Assembly: GCA_020161405.1 (NCBI GenBank)
Contig: JAIUOD010000002.1
Coordinates: 434,001-498,000 of the forward strand
Source: Pseudomonadota bacterium
GTDB taxonomy: Bacteria; Pseudomonadota; Alphaproteobacteria; Caulobacterales; Aquidulcibacteraceae
DNA length: 64,000 nucleotides
Direction of reading: 5' to 3'
The notes under the pieces were generated by a model. That model was not told the DNA's origin. It was given only the letters and a program-made list of their open reading frames with translations, and ran no database searches. The translations under genes were made by a program, and so were the position numbers. The number at the start of each line of letters is the position of its first letter. Positions within the stretch are counted from its first letter, which is position 1. Below are positions 1 to 9,450 of this stretch, one piece after another.

Positions 1-1387
1 ATTTGTGACTGTCGAAGGGGCAATAAACGCCAAACGCCAAAGGCCGCGCCCTGAATTTGATGCAACGCTTTTGCCGCTGCCTGAAATGCCAAGCCTTGAA
101 AAACCATATTCAATGATTTTCGCGGGTGTCGGTGGAACTGGTGTTACTACTGTATCGGCGATTATTGGCATGGCGGCGCATGTTGATGGTAAAAACTCAA
201 CTACATTGGATATGACCGGCCTTGCACAAAAGGGCGGTCAGGTTTTGGCCCATATTCGCATTGCCAAAGGTGATGTACCAATTCATTCGGGGCGTGTGCC
301 TGTTTCAATGGCAAATGCGGCAATTATTGGTGATTTGATTGTTGCCACTAATTTGGATGCGTTGAAATTGGTTTCAAAAGATGTTTCGGCGGCGGTTTGT
401 AATTCCGATATTGCCCCAACTTCTGAATTTATTTTTGATAGAAATCGCAAATATCAAAATGTTCCAAAAATCGAATTATTTGCCAAAGCAGTAAATTCAA
501 TCGCCACAATTAATGCCGAGGCGATTGCAAATGAATATCTTTATGATGCCATGTTCTCAAATATGGTTTTGATGGGCTTTGCATGGCAAAAAGGGCTTAT
601 TCCTGTGTCATTGCGCGGTATTTATCGTGCTATCAAAATGAATGGGGCGGCGGTTGTTGATAATATGCTTGCCTTTGACCTTGGGCGTATTGCGGCGCAT
701 GACCCTGCGCGTTTGATTGAATTAGTGCCGCCACGCAAAGTTCCCGATAAAAAGACTTTGCCTGATTTAATTAATCACCGCGCAAAATTCTTATTTGATT
801 ATCAGGATAAAAAACTTGCCGATAAATTCATCTCAATAATTGAAAGTGCGTCAAAAATTGAAAAAGAAAAAGTTGGAAGCGATGAATTATCATATGCAAT
901 CGCCGAAAATCTTTTCAAATTAATGGCCTATAAGGATGAATATGAGGTTGCGCGCCTTTATTCGCAAGATGAATATTGGAATGAACTTAGATCAACCCTT
1001 GGCGGTGATATAAAAATCAATCTTTGGCTTGCGCCGCCTTTATTTGCCAAGAAAGACCCAATCACTGGTGAAATGATTAAGCAAAAATATGGAAGTTCAA
1101 TGTTTGCATTCTTCAAAATTATGAAGAATTTCAAATTCCTTCGCGGCTCTGCGCTTGATATTTTTGGCTATAGTGAAGAACGTAAAACCGAACGCGCCTT
1201 AATTGCGCAATATATTGAAGATATTGATGTTTTAATGTCAGGATTAAATTCAAACAATTTTGCTTTAGCGCTTAAAATTGCCCAAATTCCACAAGAAATC
1301 CGTGGCTATGGGCATGTTAAGGAAAAATCCGTTATGAAAAGTGCAAAATTACGTGAAGAATTATTAAAGCAATATAAAGCTAAATAA
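1..1387 (+). CDS. Indolepyruvate ferredoxin oxidoreductase, C-terminal part (cut by the window edge)
   Basis: This is the 3' part of a large fused 2-oxoacid:ferredoxin oxidoreductase, which oxidatively decarboxylates arylpyruvates such as indolepyruvate to acyl-CoA with ferredoxin as electron acceptor. The reading frame is open to the left edge, and the GTG at 5 is only an internal codon. Visible here is the gamma (POR) catalytic domain with the FAGVGGTGV glycine-rich motif and the downstream MTGLAQKGGQV signature, followed by roughly 200 residues of the C-terminal region typical of the fused enzyme of about 1150 residues. The thiamine-diphosphate and iron-sulfur domains lie outside the window. 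The gene converges on the next one and overlaps its stop codon by 8 bp. The family assignment is firm. The exact substrate is inferred. Confidence 0.88.
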   Translation, partial: FVTVEGAINAKRQRPRPEFDATLLPLPEMPSLEKPYSMIFAGVGGTGVTTVSAIIGMAAHVDGKNSTTLDMTGLAQKGGQVLAHIRIAKGDVPIHSGRVPVSMANAAIIGDLIVATNLDALKLVSKDVSAAVCNSDIAPTSEFIFDRNRKYQNVPKIELFAKAVNSIATINAEAIANEYLYDAMFSNMVLMGFAWQKGLIPVSLRGIYRAIKMNGAAVVDNMLAFDLGRIAAHDPARLIELVPPRKVPDKKTLPDLINHRAKFLFDYQDKKLADKFISIIESASKIEKEKVGSDELSYAIAENLFKLMAYKDEYEVARLYSQDEYWNELRSTLGGDIKINLWLAPPLFAKKDPITGEMIKQKYGSSMFAFFKIMKNFKFLRGSALDIFGYSEERKTERALIAQYIEDIDVLMSGLNSNNFALALKIAQIPQEIRGYGHVKEKSVMKSAKLREELLKQYKAK

Positions 1388-2597
1388 TAATTGCATTTTG
1401 ACTTGTGGTCTTGCCTAAAACATTGGCGCCATTAAAACTGGCGTCATCCGTTTTAGCATTTGCAAAATTAGCCTCATGTAGAAATGCATTATCAAAACAT
1501 GCATAGCGAAGGTCAGCATTTGAAAAATCGGCTATCTTATTTTGATTGCCTATAATTAAGCTTCCAAGGTTTGAATGGCTAAAATTGGCTTTTATTAGAC
1601 GTGCATTTCTAAAATTGGCGCCGCGTAAATCTGCTTTTATGAATGATGCGCCGCGTAAATCTGCATTTTCAAAATTGGCGCCCTGTAGTTGCGATTCTAA
1701 GAATAGAATTCCTGCCGCAATACAGCCTTTTGCATTAAGCGCGGTAAGACATCTTTCTTTGAAATATTGCGAGATTCCCCTTAAATCTAAGTTTTCAAAT
1801 ATTGCAACATTGCCAGAATTGCCATTGGTTTCATACCAGGTTTGATGGTTAATTAGGGCTTGTATAAGATTGTTTTTATTTATATTTTCATCTTTGTTTA
1901 TGCTTAATAAAGCGCCGGTTAAATTATCCGATGCAGGAAGGTTCTGCCCGAAATTTGTTCCTGTTAATATTGCGTCATAGAAGATAGCGCCATCAATAAG
2001 TGCGCCCTTTAATGTTGCCCCCGCAAGGTTTGCACCACTAAAATCGCAATTCTTTAACAAGGCCCCAGCAAGGTTTGCACCATTTAATGTTGAAAATTGG
2101 AAGTTTGCGCCAAAGGCGGCGATATTTTCCATTTTTGAATTGCCAAGATTTGCACCCGTGAAATTTGCGTTTCGGGCATCTGTTGGCCTATCTATATTTT
2201 CAATTGTGCTAATTTGATTGTTTGTGTCGGCTTTTGGGATTTTGCCTTCGCGCAAATCCGCATCTTCTAAATTAGCCATAGCAAGGTCGGCACCACGAAG
2301 AATTGCACCACGTATATCAGCCTTTACCATTGAAACTGATTTCATTTTGGCGTTTGAAAAATTACAACCGCTTACTGAAGCACCATCAAAACAGCAATTC
2401 TCAAGATTTGTGCGCGAAAAATCGCAAGAAATAAAAATCGCTTCAGAAAAATCGAAATCATGGAAGTCTAAATTTGAAAAATCAGCAAATTTAATTATTA
2501 GCCTTTGACCATTGGCAACGCCATTTAAATAGTTTTTATGTAACTTTAACAATTCTTCTAAATTGTTAGGTAAAATACGTGCCAGATGTTGGTTCAT
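1380..2597 (-). CDS. Pentapeptide-repeat protein, paralog 1
   Basis: This is a protein of about 405 residues made mostly of A(D/N)LXX-type pentapeptide repeats, which fold into a right-handed quadrilateral beta-helix. The first 40 or so residues carry no repeats and contain an LEELLKLH helix. Three repeat blocks follow, and a non-repeat insert with an HQTWY motif precedes the last block. No signal peptide or membrane segment is seen. The start was set to the ATG at 2597 because TAAGGA lies seven bases upstream; a TTG six codons earlier would put that ribosome-binding site inside the gene. It is one of three paralogs here (3184-4383 and 4503-5723) sharing the same architecture. Function is unknown. 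Gyrase-inhibitor pentapeptide proteins (Qnr/MfpA) are shorter and uninterrupted. Confidence 0.9.
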   Translation of the reverse strand: MNQHLARILPNNLEELLKLHKNYLNGVANGQRLIIKFADFSNLDFHDFDFSEAIFISCDFSRTNLENCCFDGASVSGCNFSNAKMKSVSMVKADIRGAILRGADLAMANLEDADLREGKIPKADTNNQISTIENIDRPTDARNANFTGANLGNSKMENIAAFGANFQFSTLNGANLAGALLKNCDFSGANLAGATLKGALIDGAIFYDAILTGTNFGQNLPASDNLTGALLSINKDENINKNNLIQALINHQTWYETNGNSGNVAIFENLDLRGISQYFKERCLTALNAKGCIAAGILFLESQLQGANFENADLRGASFIKADLRGANFRNARLIKANFSHSNLGSLIIGNQNKIADFSNADLRYACFDNAFLHEANFANAKTDDASFNGANVLGKTTSQNAIII

Positions 2598-2787
2598 TTC
2601 TTTATCCTTAGGCAAATATCTTATATAAAACGGCTGAAAATAATACGAAGATGAATAATAAAATTTTATCTAAATGCTAATTTTATCCGTAGGCGTAATT
2701 CTGCACTAATTTTGATATCACTGATAAATATGCTGAATATGCTATTGCCGTTTTGATAAAGCTGCATTAGAGGAGCACATCCCAAGT
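2598..2787. other. Intergenic region between pentapeptide paralog 1 and the tRNA
   Basis: This AT-rich stretch must hold the promoter of the leftward pentapeptide gene and that of the rightward tRNA. No TTAA-N7-TTAA site is present, unlike upstream of the two rightward paralogs. I see no convincing hexamer pair. Confidence 0.4.
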
Positions 2788-2864
2788 GGCTGGGTAGCTC
2801 AGCTGGTTAGAGCGCGCGACTCATAATCGCGAGGTCGAGAGTTCAAGTCTCTCCCCCGCCACCA
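2788..2864 (+). tRNA. tRNA with CAU anticodon (elongator Met or Ile2)
   Basis: A 77-nt cloverleaf can be drawn. It has an acceptor stem GGCTGGG/CCCCGCC with one T:C mismatch at the fourth pair, a D-arm GCTC...GAGC, an anticodon stem CGCGA/TCGCG with loop CTCATAA (anticodon CAT at 2822-2824), a T-arm GAGAG/CTCTC, discriminator A and an encoded CCA. A G1:C72 pair and the absence of three G:C pairs in the anticodon stem exclude the initiator. CAU can belong to elongator tRNA-Met or to lysidine-modified tRNA-Ile2; elongator Met is the more likely reading. The mismatch may be genuine or a sequencing error. Confidence 0.9.
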
Positions 2865-3183
2865 TTTTCCCAAACATTACTAATTACTATGACAGGCCTT
2901 AATGTTTGCTGTGTCTTAATATCGCCTGTACATTTATATATTTTAAATACTAATTAAAGCCGTGTTTCATAATATAATAATAGTCATTGAAGTAAAAAAT
3001 ATAATCTGTAAAACAAATATATATTTAATTATTACTTATTTAAAGCAAAAAAATAGGCAATTTTAAAAAAATTATATGCAAATACTAATAAAATTCATTT
3101 TTCTATATAAAATTGAACTGTTACTTAAGGGAAATGTTAACCTATGGATGTAAACAAGTCGGCAAAACTTCGAAGAAGGTTTC
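2865..3183. promoter_or_regulatory. AT-rich upstream region of pentapeptide paralog 2 with a CtrA-type site
   Basis: This 319-bp gene-free stretch is very AT-rich. It contains a perfect TTAA-N7-TTAA sequence at 2943-2957, the consensus for the alphaproteobacterial cell-cycle regulator CtrA, about 230 bp ahead of the next start codon. Closer to the gene, TTAA-N8-TTAA occurs in the sequence TTAAGGGAAATGTTAA, with off-consensus spacing. Such short motifs are expected by chance a few times in AT-rich DNA, so binding is inferred. No ORF or RNA gene is evident. Confidence 0.35.
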
Positions 3184-4383
3184 ATGGCGGTTACATATTC
3201 AAAAATTGATAGAGAGATGCTTTCTGAGCTATTGAAGCAGCATTTGCTTTTTATTGCCCGTAAATCCGGCGGTAAATTGCTGCATCTAAGATTTGTTGAT
3301 CTAAGTAATTTAGATTTCGTCGGAATGGATTTCAGTGATGCTGAATTAGTTGGCGTAAATTTCGAAGGCAGTAATCTTAGCCGTACAAAGTTTGTACGTT
3401 GTAATATGAATGGTTCAAGCTTTAGAAAAGCAAATTTGCAGCATGCAAATCTTAGTAGAGCAAATTTACGCGGTGTTTTTCTTGCGGGCGCTGATTTATC
3501 CTTTGCAGATTTAACCGAGGCTGATTTTCGCGAAACTAATGTTGCCAAAACCACTACAAAAAATGGGTTTCATGTTTTGAAACATGAAAAACAATATGGT
3601 GAAGCGGATGGCGCGAATTTTACAGGTGCAACCCTTGATAGATCGCAATTTAACGGTGCAAGTGCAATTGGTGCAGTTTTTGCCGAATGTTCAATGCGCG
3701 GCGTTAAGCTTAATGGTGCACAATTAAAAAATTGTGATTTAAGTGGTGCCAACCTTGAAGGTGCGAATTTTTTTGGTGCCAAAATGGAAGGCGCATCTTT
3801 CAAAGATGCAATTCTTACCAATGCTAATTTTGGCGCTAATCCACCAAAGGCGGCTTTTTTAGAGGGGGCATTAATGTCACCTGATAATGCGGCAATGGAA
3901 GAGGCGCCATATTTACGCAGAGCAACAATAGGGCATCAAGATTGGTGGGAAAGTGGCGGTACTTCAGGCCAACACGCGGATTTAAGTGGTAAGGATTTAA
4001 GGCCACTAGCGGCATATTTCAAAAACCTAAGGCTTACTGCGCTTAAAGTTGAAGCTGCATGCGCTTGCGGTGTCGATTTTTCAGGTAGCCAGTTGCAAGG
4101 CGCAACATTTGAAGGTTCTGATTTAAGGGGTGCGATTTTTGTAAATTGCGATTTGCGTGGTGCCAATTTTGTCGATACCAAATTAACAAAGGCGGATTTT
4201 ACGGGCGCTAATCTTGATCCATTGCCGATTGCAAATGGTCAGGTAAAATTTTCTGATTTTACGAATGCTGTTTTGCGCTATGCTAAATTTAACAATACAA
4301 AGGCCCAAGAAGGGGTTTTTGTTAAAGCCGACATGCACGGAGCAACTTTTTTTGGTGCAAATCTTCGAGGCGCAAAAAGGTAG
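3184..4383 (+). CDS. Pentapeptide-repeat protein, paralog 2
   Basis: This 399-residue protein has the same layout as its neighbours. A non-repeat N-terminus contains LSELLKQHLLF and the RFVDLSNLDF transition; two pentapeptide blocks follow (about residues 45-125 and 145-230). A spacer contains HQDWWESGGTSG, and then comes the family's best conserved stretch (LTAL...ACACG...SQLQGA..DLRGA) leading into the last repeat block. No signal peptide or transmembrane helix is visible, so it is probably cytoplasmic. It lies 80 bp ahead of paralog 3 on the same strand, though each may have its own promoter. Function is unknown; the conserved non-repeat segments suggest a defined partner. Confidence 0.92.
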   Translation: MAVTYSKIDREMLSELLKQHLLFIARKSGGKLLHLRFVDLSNLDFVGMDFSDAELVGVNFEGSNLSRTKFVRCNMNGSSFRKANLQHANLSRANLRGVFLAGADLSFADLTEADFRETNVAKTTTKNGFHVLKHEKQYGEADGANFTGATLDRSQFNGASAIGAVFAECSMRGVKLNGAQLKNCDLSGANLEGANFFGAKMEGASFKDAILTNANFGANPPKAAFLEGALMSPDNAAMEEAPYLRRATIGHQDWWESGGTSGQHADLSGKDLRPLAAYFKNLRLTALKVEAACACGVDFSGSQLQGATFEGSDLRGAIFVNCDLRGANFVDTKLTKADFTGANLDPLPIANGQVKFSDFTNAVLRYAKFNNTKAQEGVFVKADMHGATFFGANLRGAKR

Positions 4384-4440
4384 GTTGAATAACAAATATT
4401 TAAATAACATGCTGATTTTTATGTAAAAAACAATTTATTG

Positions 4441-4455
4441 TTAATAGGTTGTTAA
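4441..4455 (+). promoter_or_regulatory. Candidate CtrA box upstream of pentapeptide paralog 3
   Basis: The sequence TTAATAGGTTGTTAA is a perfect TTAA-N7-TTAA match, 48 bp upstream of the chosen ATG at 4503, a plausible promoter distance. TTGTTAAT occurs three times here (4438-4445, 4449-4456, 4477-4484). A CckA-like kinase, the upstream kinase of the CtrA pathway, is encoded at 30929-32863. CtrA itself is not in the window. Confidence 0.4.
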
Positions 4456-4502
4456 TCGCATGAATGCAATGTCTGATTGTTAATGCTAATCATGGGGGCA
4501 TC

Positions 4503-5723
4503 ATGACTTATGCGCATGAAAAACTAGATAATGAGACCTTGCGCCAAATGATTATTTGCCACGAGAAGTTCGTCGCTTCTATGAGTGGCGGTAAACGACT
4601 TAGCTTGAAGATAGTAGATTTCAGAAATTTAAAACTCCCAAATAGAAAATTGCGCCAGTGTGAGCTTGTGGGCGCTGATTTTGAAAATGTTGATTTGACC
4701 GGCGTCGATTTTTCGGGCGCAATTTTGACGGGGGCAAATTTTAAGAATGCAAAACTTAATGGCGTAAACCTTACAGGGGCGGATGTAAGGGGGGCAATTT
4801 TTTGTGGTGCAGATTTAAGTAATGCCAATCTTAGTAAAGCTGATTTTCGTGATGCAGTAATAATGTATTATGACAAGCAAAATCAAATGAAAGAATTACG
4901 ATTTGATCGTAAGTCTCAATCAGAACGCATATCAGATTTTACAGGTGCAATGCTTGATAAAGCGGATATGTCATATTCAAAATTTAATGATGCATGTTTC
5001 AATGGCGCAATTTTAACTGATGCAAACCTTGAAGGTGCAGTTTTGACTAATTGCGACTTTGCCAATGCTAATTTAGAAAGTTCAAATTTAAAGAATGCAA
5101 ATGTAGAAGGTGCAAGTTTTGAAAATGCAAATCTTGCCAAAGTTGACCTGCGAAACGCAAATTTTACAAAAGAATTAATATCTAACGCAATCTTAAGTCC
5201 TTCTATCTTGAATGAAGAAAAAAACCAAGATATTTTGGAAATGTTGCAACAACATCAAGAATGGTGGCAATCCGGTGGAAAGCGCGGCAGGCTTGCAAAT
5301 ATTGTTGGGCTTGATTTGCGGCATTTCAAATCGCAATTACGTGGAATGCGACTAACTGGAATTAATGCAAAAGAAGCATGTGCTATTGGCGTTGTTTTTG
5401 CTGAGGCTCAATTACAGGGCGCAAATTTTAGCAATGCAGATTTGCGCGGCGCAGTATTTGTTTGCGCTGATTTAAGGGGCGTAAATTTTTCCGGTGCAAA
5501 TCTTGCCAAAGCTGACTTTAGAGGGGCCAATATTGGAACTTTGGGCGTTAGAGAAGATTTGCTAAGGGATGCATCATTCGTGAACGCACAATTAAGATTC
5601 TGTAGATTTGAAAAAACAGAGTTACAAAATGCTGATTTCACGGGTGCAGACATTGAAGGCGCAAATTTTTCAGGGGCAAGAATGCAGGGTATTAAGGCCG
5701 ATTTTATTTCTAAAGCATCGTAA
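4503..5723 (+). CDS. Pentapeptide-repeat protein, paralog 3
   Basis: This protein of about 406 residues has the same architecture as the two preceding paralogs: an N-terminal non-repeat cap with ETLRQMIICHEKF, repeats rich in ADLxx/ANFxx, the spacer HQEWWQSGG, then LTGINAKEACAIG and the QLQGANF...DLRGA block. The ATG at 4503 was preferred over one 39 bp upstream because GGGGG sits just ahead of it and because it aligns with the paralog's start. No secretion or membrane signals are seen. The role is unknown. Preservation of the cap and the HQxWW insert across three copies suggests selection on more than the helical scaffold. Confidence 0.92.
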   Translation: MTYAHEKLDNETLRQMIICHEKFVASMSGGKRLSLKIVDFRNLKLPNRKLRQCELVGADFENVDLTGVDFSGAILTGANFKNAKLNGVNLTGADVRGAIFCGADLSNANLSKADFRDAVIMYYDKQNQMKELRFDRKSQSERISDFTGAMLDKADMSYSKFNDACFNGAILTDANLEGAVLTNCDFANANLESSNLKNANVEGASFENANLAKVDLRNANFTKELISNAILSPSILNEEKNQDILEMLQQHQEWWQSGGKRGRLANIVGLDLRHFKSQLRGMRLTGINAKEACAIGVVFAEAQLQGANFSNADLRGAVFVCADLRGVNFSGANLAKADFRGANIGTLGVREDLLRDASFVNAQLRFCRFEKTELQNADFTGADIEGANFSGARMQGIKADFISKAS

Positions 5724-6028
5724 ACTAGTTTGCGACGTAAGGTAAACTGCTATTCTAATTACAAATATCACTTTATGGGCTGTTTTTTTAATTGACAAAA
5801 TTGTCGATTTAATAGCAATCTCCAAATAAAAACGCTTCAATGATAAGCGCTTTATAGTTTATGAAGTAGAGGAAAATAAAATTAATTAATCTCCAATAGA
5901 TTTGCGCCAATCAAGTTTTTTGTTGGGTGCATATCAAATGGTGATTTTGTCCGGAAAAATTTTTAAAATTTCACATATTTTACACTGGGGAAAACTATTG
6001 TAGAATGTGCGATACTTAGGGGGAAATA
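5724..6028 (+). promoter_or_regulatory. Gene-free region upstream of the TonB-dependent receptor
   Basis: This stretch of about 305 bp contains no ORF. At 5791-5808 is an operator-like dyad, ATTGACAAAATTGTCGAT, with arms GACAA/TTGTC. It also embeds a TTGACA that could serve as a -35 element. A GGGGG ribosome-binding site lies just before the start at 6029. Which regulator might bind is not evident; the dyad does not look like a classical Fur box. Confidence 0.35.
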
Positions 6029-8659
6029 ATGAAAATTTCTAAAGTAAAAGCTTCGGCTTATGCATTTGGTGCATCGTTTATAGCTTTAACGCTAGCAACA
6101 AATGTTTATGCTCAAGATAGTAAAAATAGTGAAACTATTGTCGTAACTGCAACTGGTCGTGCAAAAGCTTTGCAAGATGTTCCTGTTGCTGTGACTGCTG
6201 TGAGTGCTGCAACAATTCAATCAGCAGGCATCACGGATGTGCGTAACCTTCAACAAGTTACACCATCGTATAAAGTACAAACTGGCCAATCAAACGGCTC
6301 TTCTGCGCAAATTCAGGTTCGTGGTATCGGTACAGGTTCTGATAACCCAGGTTATGAAGGCGCGGTTGCAGTATTTGTTGATGGCGTTTATCGCAACCGT
6401 TCAGGTGCGGCATTAACTGATTTGCCTAAAGTTGAGCGTATTGAGATTTTGCGCGGTCCTCAAGGAACTTTGTTTGGTCGTAACACTTCTGCGGGTGCGG
6501 TTTCTATTACAACTGCTGCGCCTAAATTTGAACGCAACATTTATGGCAAATTAGAATTAGGCAATTATGGTTTAATGTCATCTTCATTGGGCTATACAAA
6601 TGGCCTTACTGAACATACTGCGGTTCGCCTTGAAGTTGGCGGCACTGCACGTGATGGCTTGCTATATGATGTGAACACTAAAAAAGATGTGAATAATCGC
6701 AATAGATATTATGTTCGCGCACAAACTTTGACCGATATCAATGATGATGCATCATTTCGCTTAATCGCAGATGTATCAAAAACTGATGAACTTTGCTGTT
6801 CTGCTGTTCGTGTAAAATCTGGCACTCTTGCGCCAGCAATTCAAGCGGTTGCAGCGATGCGCGGTCTTGTTGGTATTCCAGCAATCAATGAACGTGCAGC
6901 GCAAATCGCAAATACACCAGGCCGCGATCTTACTGAGCGCGTTGACGACAAGGGTATTTCAGGTGAATTAAATTGGAATACTTCAATTGGTAAATTCACT
7001 TCTGTAACTGCTTTCCGCAAATGGGATTTGTTACGTGGCCAAGACGTTGATTTCTCTGGTATCGATCGTGCTTACCGTGATGCATATAAATTGAAATTTG
7101 ACACATTCACTCAAGAATTCCGTTTGAATGGTAAAACTGGCAATTTAGATTGGTTGGTTGGTGCATTCTATATGAATGAAAAAACCAAATTTGATGATAG
7201 TGTTAGATATGGTGCAGATGCTGCGCGTTATGCAGATGCGGTTGCTTCTGGCGTTGTTGTTCCTTGGTCAACTTCAAATGGCCCTGCGAACCCATGTACT
7301 GGATCTACTGCTTATGCGGTTGCACCGGGTTCAACTATTTATGGTTCACTTGGCGGCACAAATAGTGTTCTTGCACAAGCTCTATGCCCAGGTTTGGTTG
7401 CACAAATGATGCAAATCCCTGGCATGACTTTGCCAACTGCAATTGCAAATGCACAAGCAATATCAACTGCTTATGGTAATGCAATACGTGCTTCTGCACC
7501 TGTTGCAGGCGAAGGTCAGCAAACTGAGCATTCAGATGTAACGGCAAAAAGCTGGTCATTCTTTACGCATGATATTTATGAATTAACTGCGAATGATAAA
7601 ATCACAGTTGGTCTTCGCTATAATCATGATGAAAAAGATGTTTCATCACAATTATTGGCAAACACCAAAACTTGCGCTGCTATGCAAAGCACAACTGTTT
7701 TGGCGCCAGGCGTAACTATGAAATCATTGACTGCTGGCTTGCAAACATCTGCTGCCGGTGCAATTATGTCATTATTGTGTAACCCAATTTTGAACACTCA
7801 AGCTAATGGTAATTACGCTGCAACTGATAGTGAAAATGCCGTAAATGGTACTTTCTCTTATGCACATAATTTCTCAAAAGACCTTATGGTTTATGGAACT
7901 TATGCACGTGGTTATAAATCAAGTGGTTTCAACTATGACCGTTCTGCTTTCAATATTAATCCTGCAGCTACAACAACTTTCTCAATCGAAGATTGGCGTG
8001 TTAAACCAGAATATACAGACAATTATGAATTGGGCTGGAAATGGACTGGCTTGCCAGGACGTACAACTATCAATGGCGCACTTTTCTATGAAATCGTAAC
8101 TGATTATCAAATGAATGCTTGGACAGGTTTCAACTTCCGCAGCTTCAACGTTGATAAAATGGTTTCAAAAGGTCTTGAGGTTGATGTAACTTCTCGTCCT
8201 GTAACTGGCCTAACATTAAATGGTGGCTTGTTATTGAATGACGCTTATTACGATACAGATGTAATCTTGCCAAACACAACTGCTATTGTAATCAAAAAAG
8301 GTCAACAATTGGCAACTGCGCCAAAACTTACTTTGACTGGTTCACTTAACTATCGCCGTCCAATTGAAGGCACAAGCCTTGCTTGGAATTTCTATCTTGA
8401 CGGTTTGTATAATACCAAAACTGATGTTCAAACATTATTTGGCGATGCAAGCACTAAGCAAAAAGAAATTGCAATCTTCAATACACGTTTTGGTATTGGC
8501 GGTGTTGATGGTTCTTGGTCGGTTGAAGGTTGGGTTAAAAACCTTGCTGATAAATTGTATCACCAATATGCATTGGGTATCCCAGAGCAAACTGGCGAGT
8601 TTGCAGTTTATAAAACTGACCCGCGCACTTATGGTGTAACCATACGCGCATCATTCTAA
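6029..8659 (+). CDS. TonB-dependent outer-membrane receptor
   Basis: This 876-residue receptor imports a large or scarce ligand across the outer membrane using TonB energy. A signal peptide ends at VYA-QD (about residue 28), followed by a TonB-box-like ETIVVTA and a plug domain (about 45-165) with the typical RGPQGTLFGRNTSAGAVSI signature. A 22-strand barrel then ends in the terminal phenylalanine of ASF. Long surface-loop segments rich in Ala/Gly/Thr occur around residues 390-520. It is of the FecA/BtuB-like class common in Caulobacterales. No transporter or sugar-degradation genes adjoin it, so the substrate cannot be named. A strong terminator follows. Confidence 0.93.
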   Translation: MKISKVKASAYAFGASFIALTLATNVYAQDSKNSETIVVTATGRAKALQDVPVAVTAVSAATIQSAGITDVRNLQQVTPSYKVQTGQSNGSSAQIQVRGIGTGSDNPGYEGAVAVFVDGVYRNRSGAALTDLPKVERIEILRGPQGTLFGRNTSAGAVSITTAAPKFERNIYGKLELGNYGLMSSSLGYTNGLTEHTAVRLEVGGTARDGLLYDVNTKKDVNNRNRYYVRAQTLTDINDDASFRLIADVSKTDELCCSAVRVKSGTLAPAIQAVAAMRGLVGIPAINERAAQIANTPGRDLTERVDDKGISGELNWNTSIGKFTSVTAFRKWDLLRGQDVDFSGIDRAYRDAYKLKFDTFTQEFRLNGKTGNLDWLVGAFYMNEKTKFDDSVRYGADAARYADAVASGVVVPWSTSNGPANPCTGSTAYAVAPGSTIYGSLGGTNSVLAQALCPGLVAQMMQIPGMTLPTAIANAQAISTAYGNAIRASAPVAGEGQQTEHSDVTAKSWSFFTHDIYELTANDKITVGLRYNHDEKDVSSQLLANTKTCAAMQSTTVLAPGVTMKSLTAGLQTSAAGAIMSLLCNPILNTQANGNYAATDSENAVNGTFSYAHNFSKDLMVYGTYARGYKSSGFNYDRSAFNINPAATTTFSIEDWRVKPEYTDNYELGWKWTGLPGRTTINGALFYEIVTDYQMNAWTGFNFRSFNVDKMVSKGLEVDVTSRPVTGLTLNGGLLLNDAYYDTDVILPNTTAIVIKKGQQLATAPKLTLTGSLNYRRPIEGTSLAWNFYLDGLYNTKTDVQTLFGDASTKQKEIAIFNTRFGIGGVDGSWSVEGWVKNLADKLYHQYALGIPEQTGEFAVYKTDPRTYGVTIRASF

Positions 8660-8684
8660 TTTAGAGTCTAGCGAAAAATATTTA

Positions 8685-8713
8685 GGGCTGTGGCAATGTC
8701 ACAGCCCTTTTTA
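8685..8713 (+). terminator. Rho-independent terminator after the TonB-dependent receptor
   Basis: A perfect 8-bp stem, GGGCTGTG/CACAGCCC, with a 7-nt loop is followed by a T-rich run. It separates the receptor from the queuosine operon. Confidence 0.9.
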
Positions 8714-8742
8714 TTTTATTATAGTTTTGCTAAAGCAGCGGC

Positions 8743-9450
8743 ATGAATAATAAAAATCAAAATAGCGCATTAGTTTTATTTTCTGGCGGTCAAGATTCTA
8801 CCGCCTGTCTTGCATGGGCACTTGATAGGTTTGAACGTGTAGAGACTATTGGCTTTGATTATGGTCAAAGGCATAGGATTGAACTTATACAGCGTAAAAT
8901 AATACTTGACGAAATTCGCAAAAATTTCCCCAAATGGGATGATAGACTTGGCGAAGATTATTTGCTTGATTTATCATTATTAGGGCAAATTTCCGATACT
9001 TCTTTAACCGAAGAAGCAGAGATTGCATTTAATGAAAATGGCCTTCCAAATACTTTTGTGCCTGCGCGTAACCTTTTATTTTTGAATTTTGCGGGTGCGG
9101 TGGGTTATAGACGCAATATTTTCAATATTGTGGGCGGGATGTGTGAAACCGATTTCTCTGGCTATCCAGATTGTCGGCGTAATACTTTAAATGCGGTTGA
9201 AAGCTCACTTTCCTTGGGTACAGACCAAGATTATACAATCCACACGCCTTTAATGTATATTGATAAGTCTCAAACTTGGGAATTGGCGCATTCTTTGGGC
9301 GGCGATAAATTGGTCGATATAACTATTGAAACCAGTCATACATGTTATGTTGGTGACCGCGAACATCGCCATGATTGGGGCTATGGCTGCGGGGTTTGCC
9401 CTGCTTGTGAATTGCGCGAAAAAGGCTTCCGTGAATGGAAATCTAAATGA
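8743..9450 (+). CDS. queC: 7-cyano-7-deazaguanine synthase QueC
   Basis: QueC converts 7-carboxy-7-deazaguanine to preQ0 with ATP and ammonia, in the cytoplasmic queuosine pathway. The 235-residue length is typical. The PP-loop motif SGGQDST is at residues 14-20, and the C-terminal zinc-binding cysteines are in HTCYVG and CGVCPAC. It is the first gene of an overlapping set: its TGA shares ATGA with the queE start at 9447. No queF, tgt or folE is in the window, so later steps are encoded elsewhere. Confidence 0.97.
   Translation: MNNKNQNSALVLFSGGQDSTACLAWALDRFERVETIGFDYGQRHRIELIQRKIILDEIRKNFPKWDDRLGEDYLLDLSLLGQISDTSLTEEAEIAFNENGLPNTFVPARNLLFLNFAGAVGYRRNIFNIVGGMCETDFSGYPDCRRNTLNAVESSLSLGTDQDYTIHTPLMYIDKSQTWELAHSLGGDKLVDITIETSHTCYVGDREHRHDWGYGCGVCPACELREKGFREWKSK

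Noticed and set aside
1380..2597. Qnr/MfpA-like gyrase-protection protein
   Set aside because: Those proteins are about 200 residues with continuous repeats; this family is twice as long and interrupted.
1546..5653. Antisense ORFs inside the pentapeptide genes with APRKSAF-like repeats
   Set aside because: They mirror the five-codon repeat of the real genes on the other strand and lack ribosome-binding sites; they are shadows.
1380..5723. Short repeated DNA units resembling a CRISPR array
   Set aside because: The 15-bp periodicity is coding pentapeptide repeat, with no regular spacers or cas genes.
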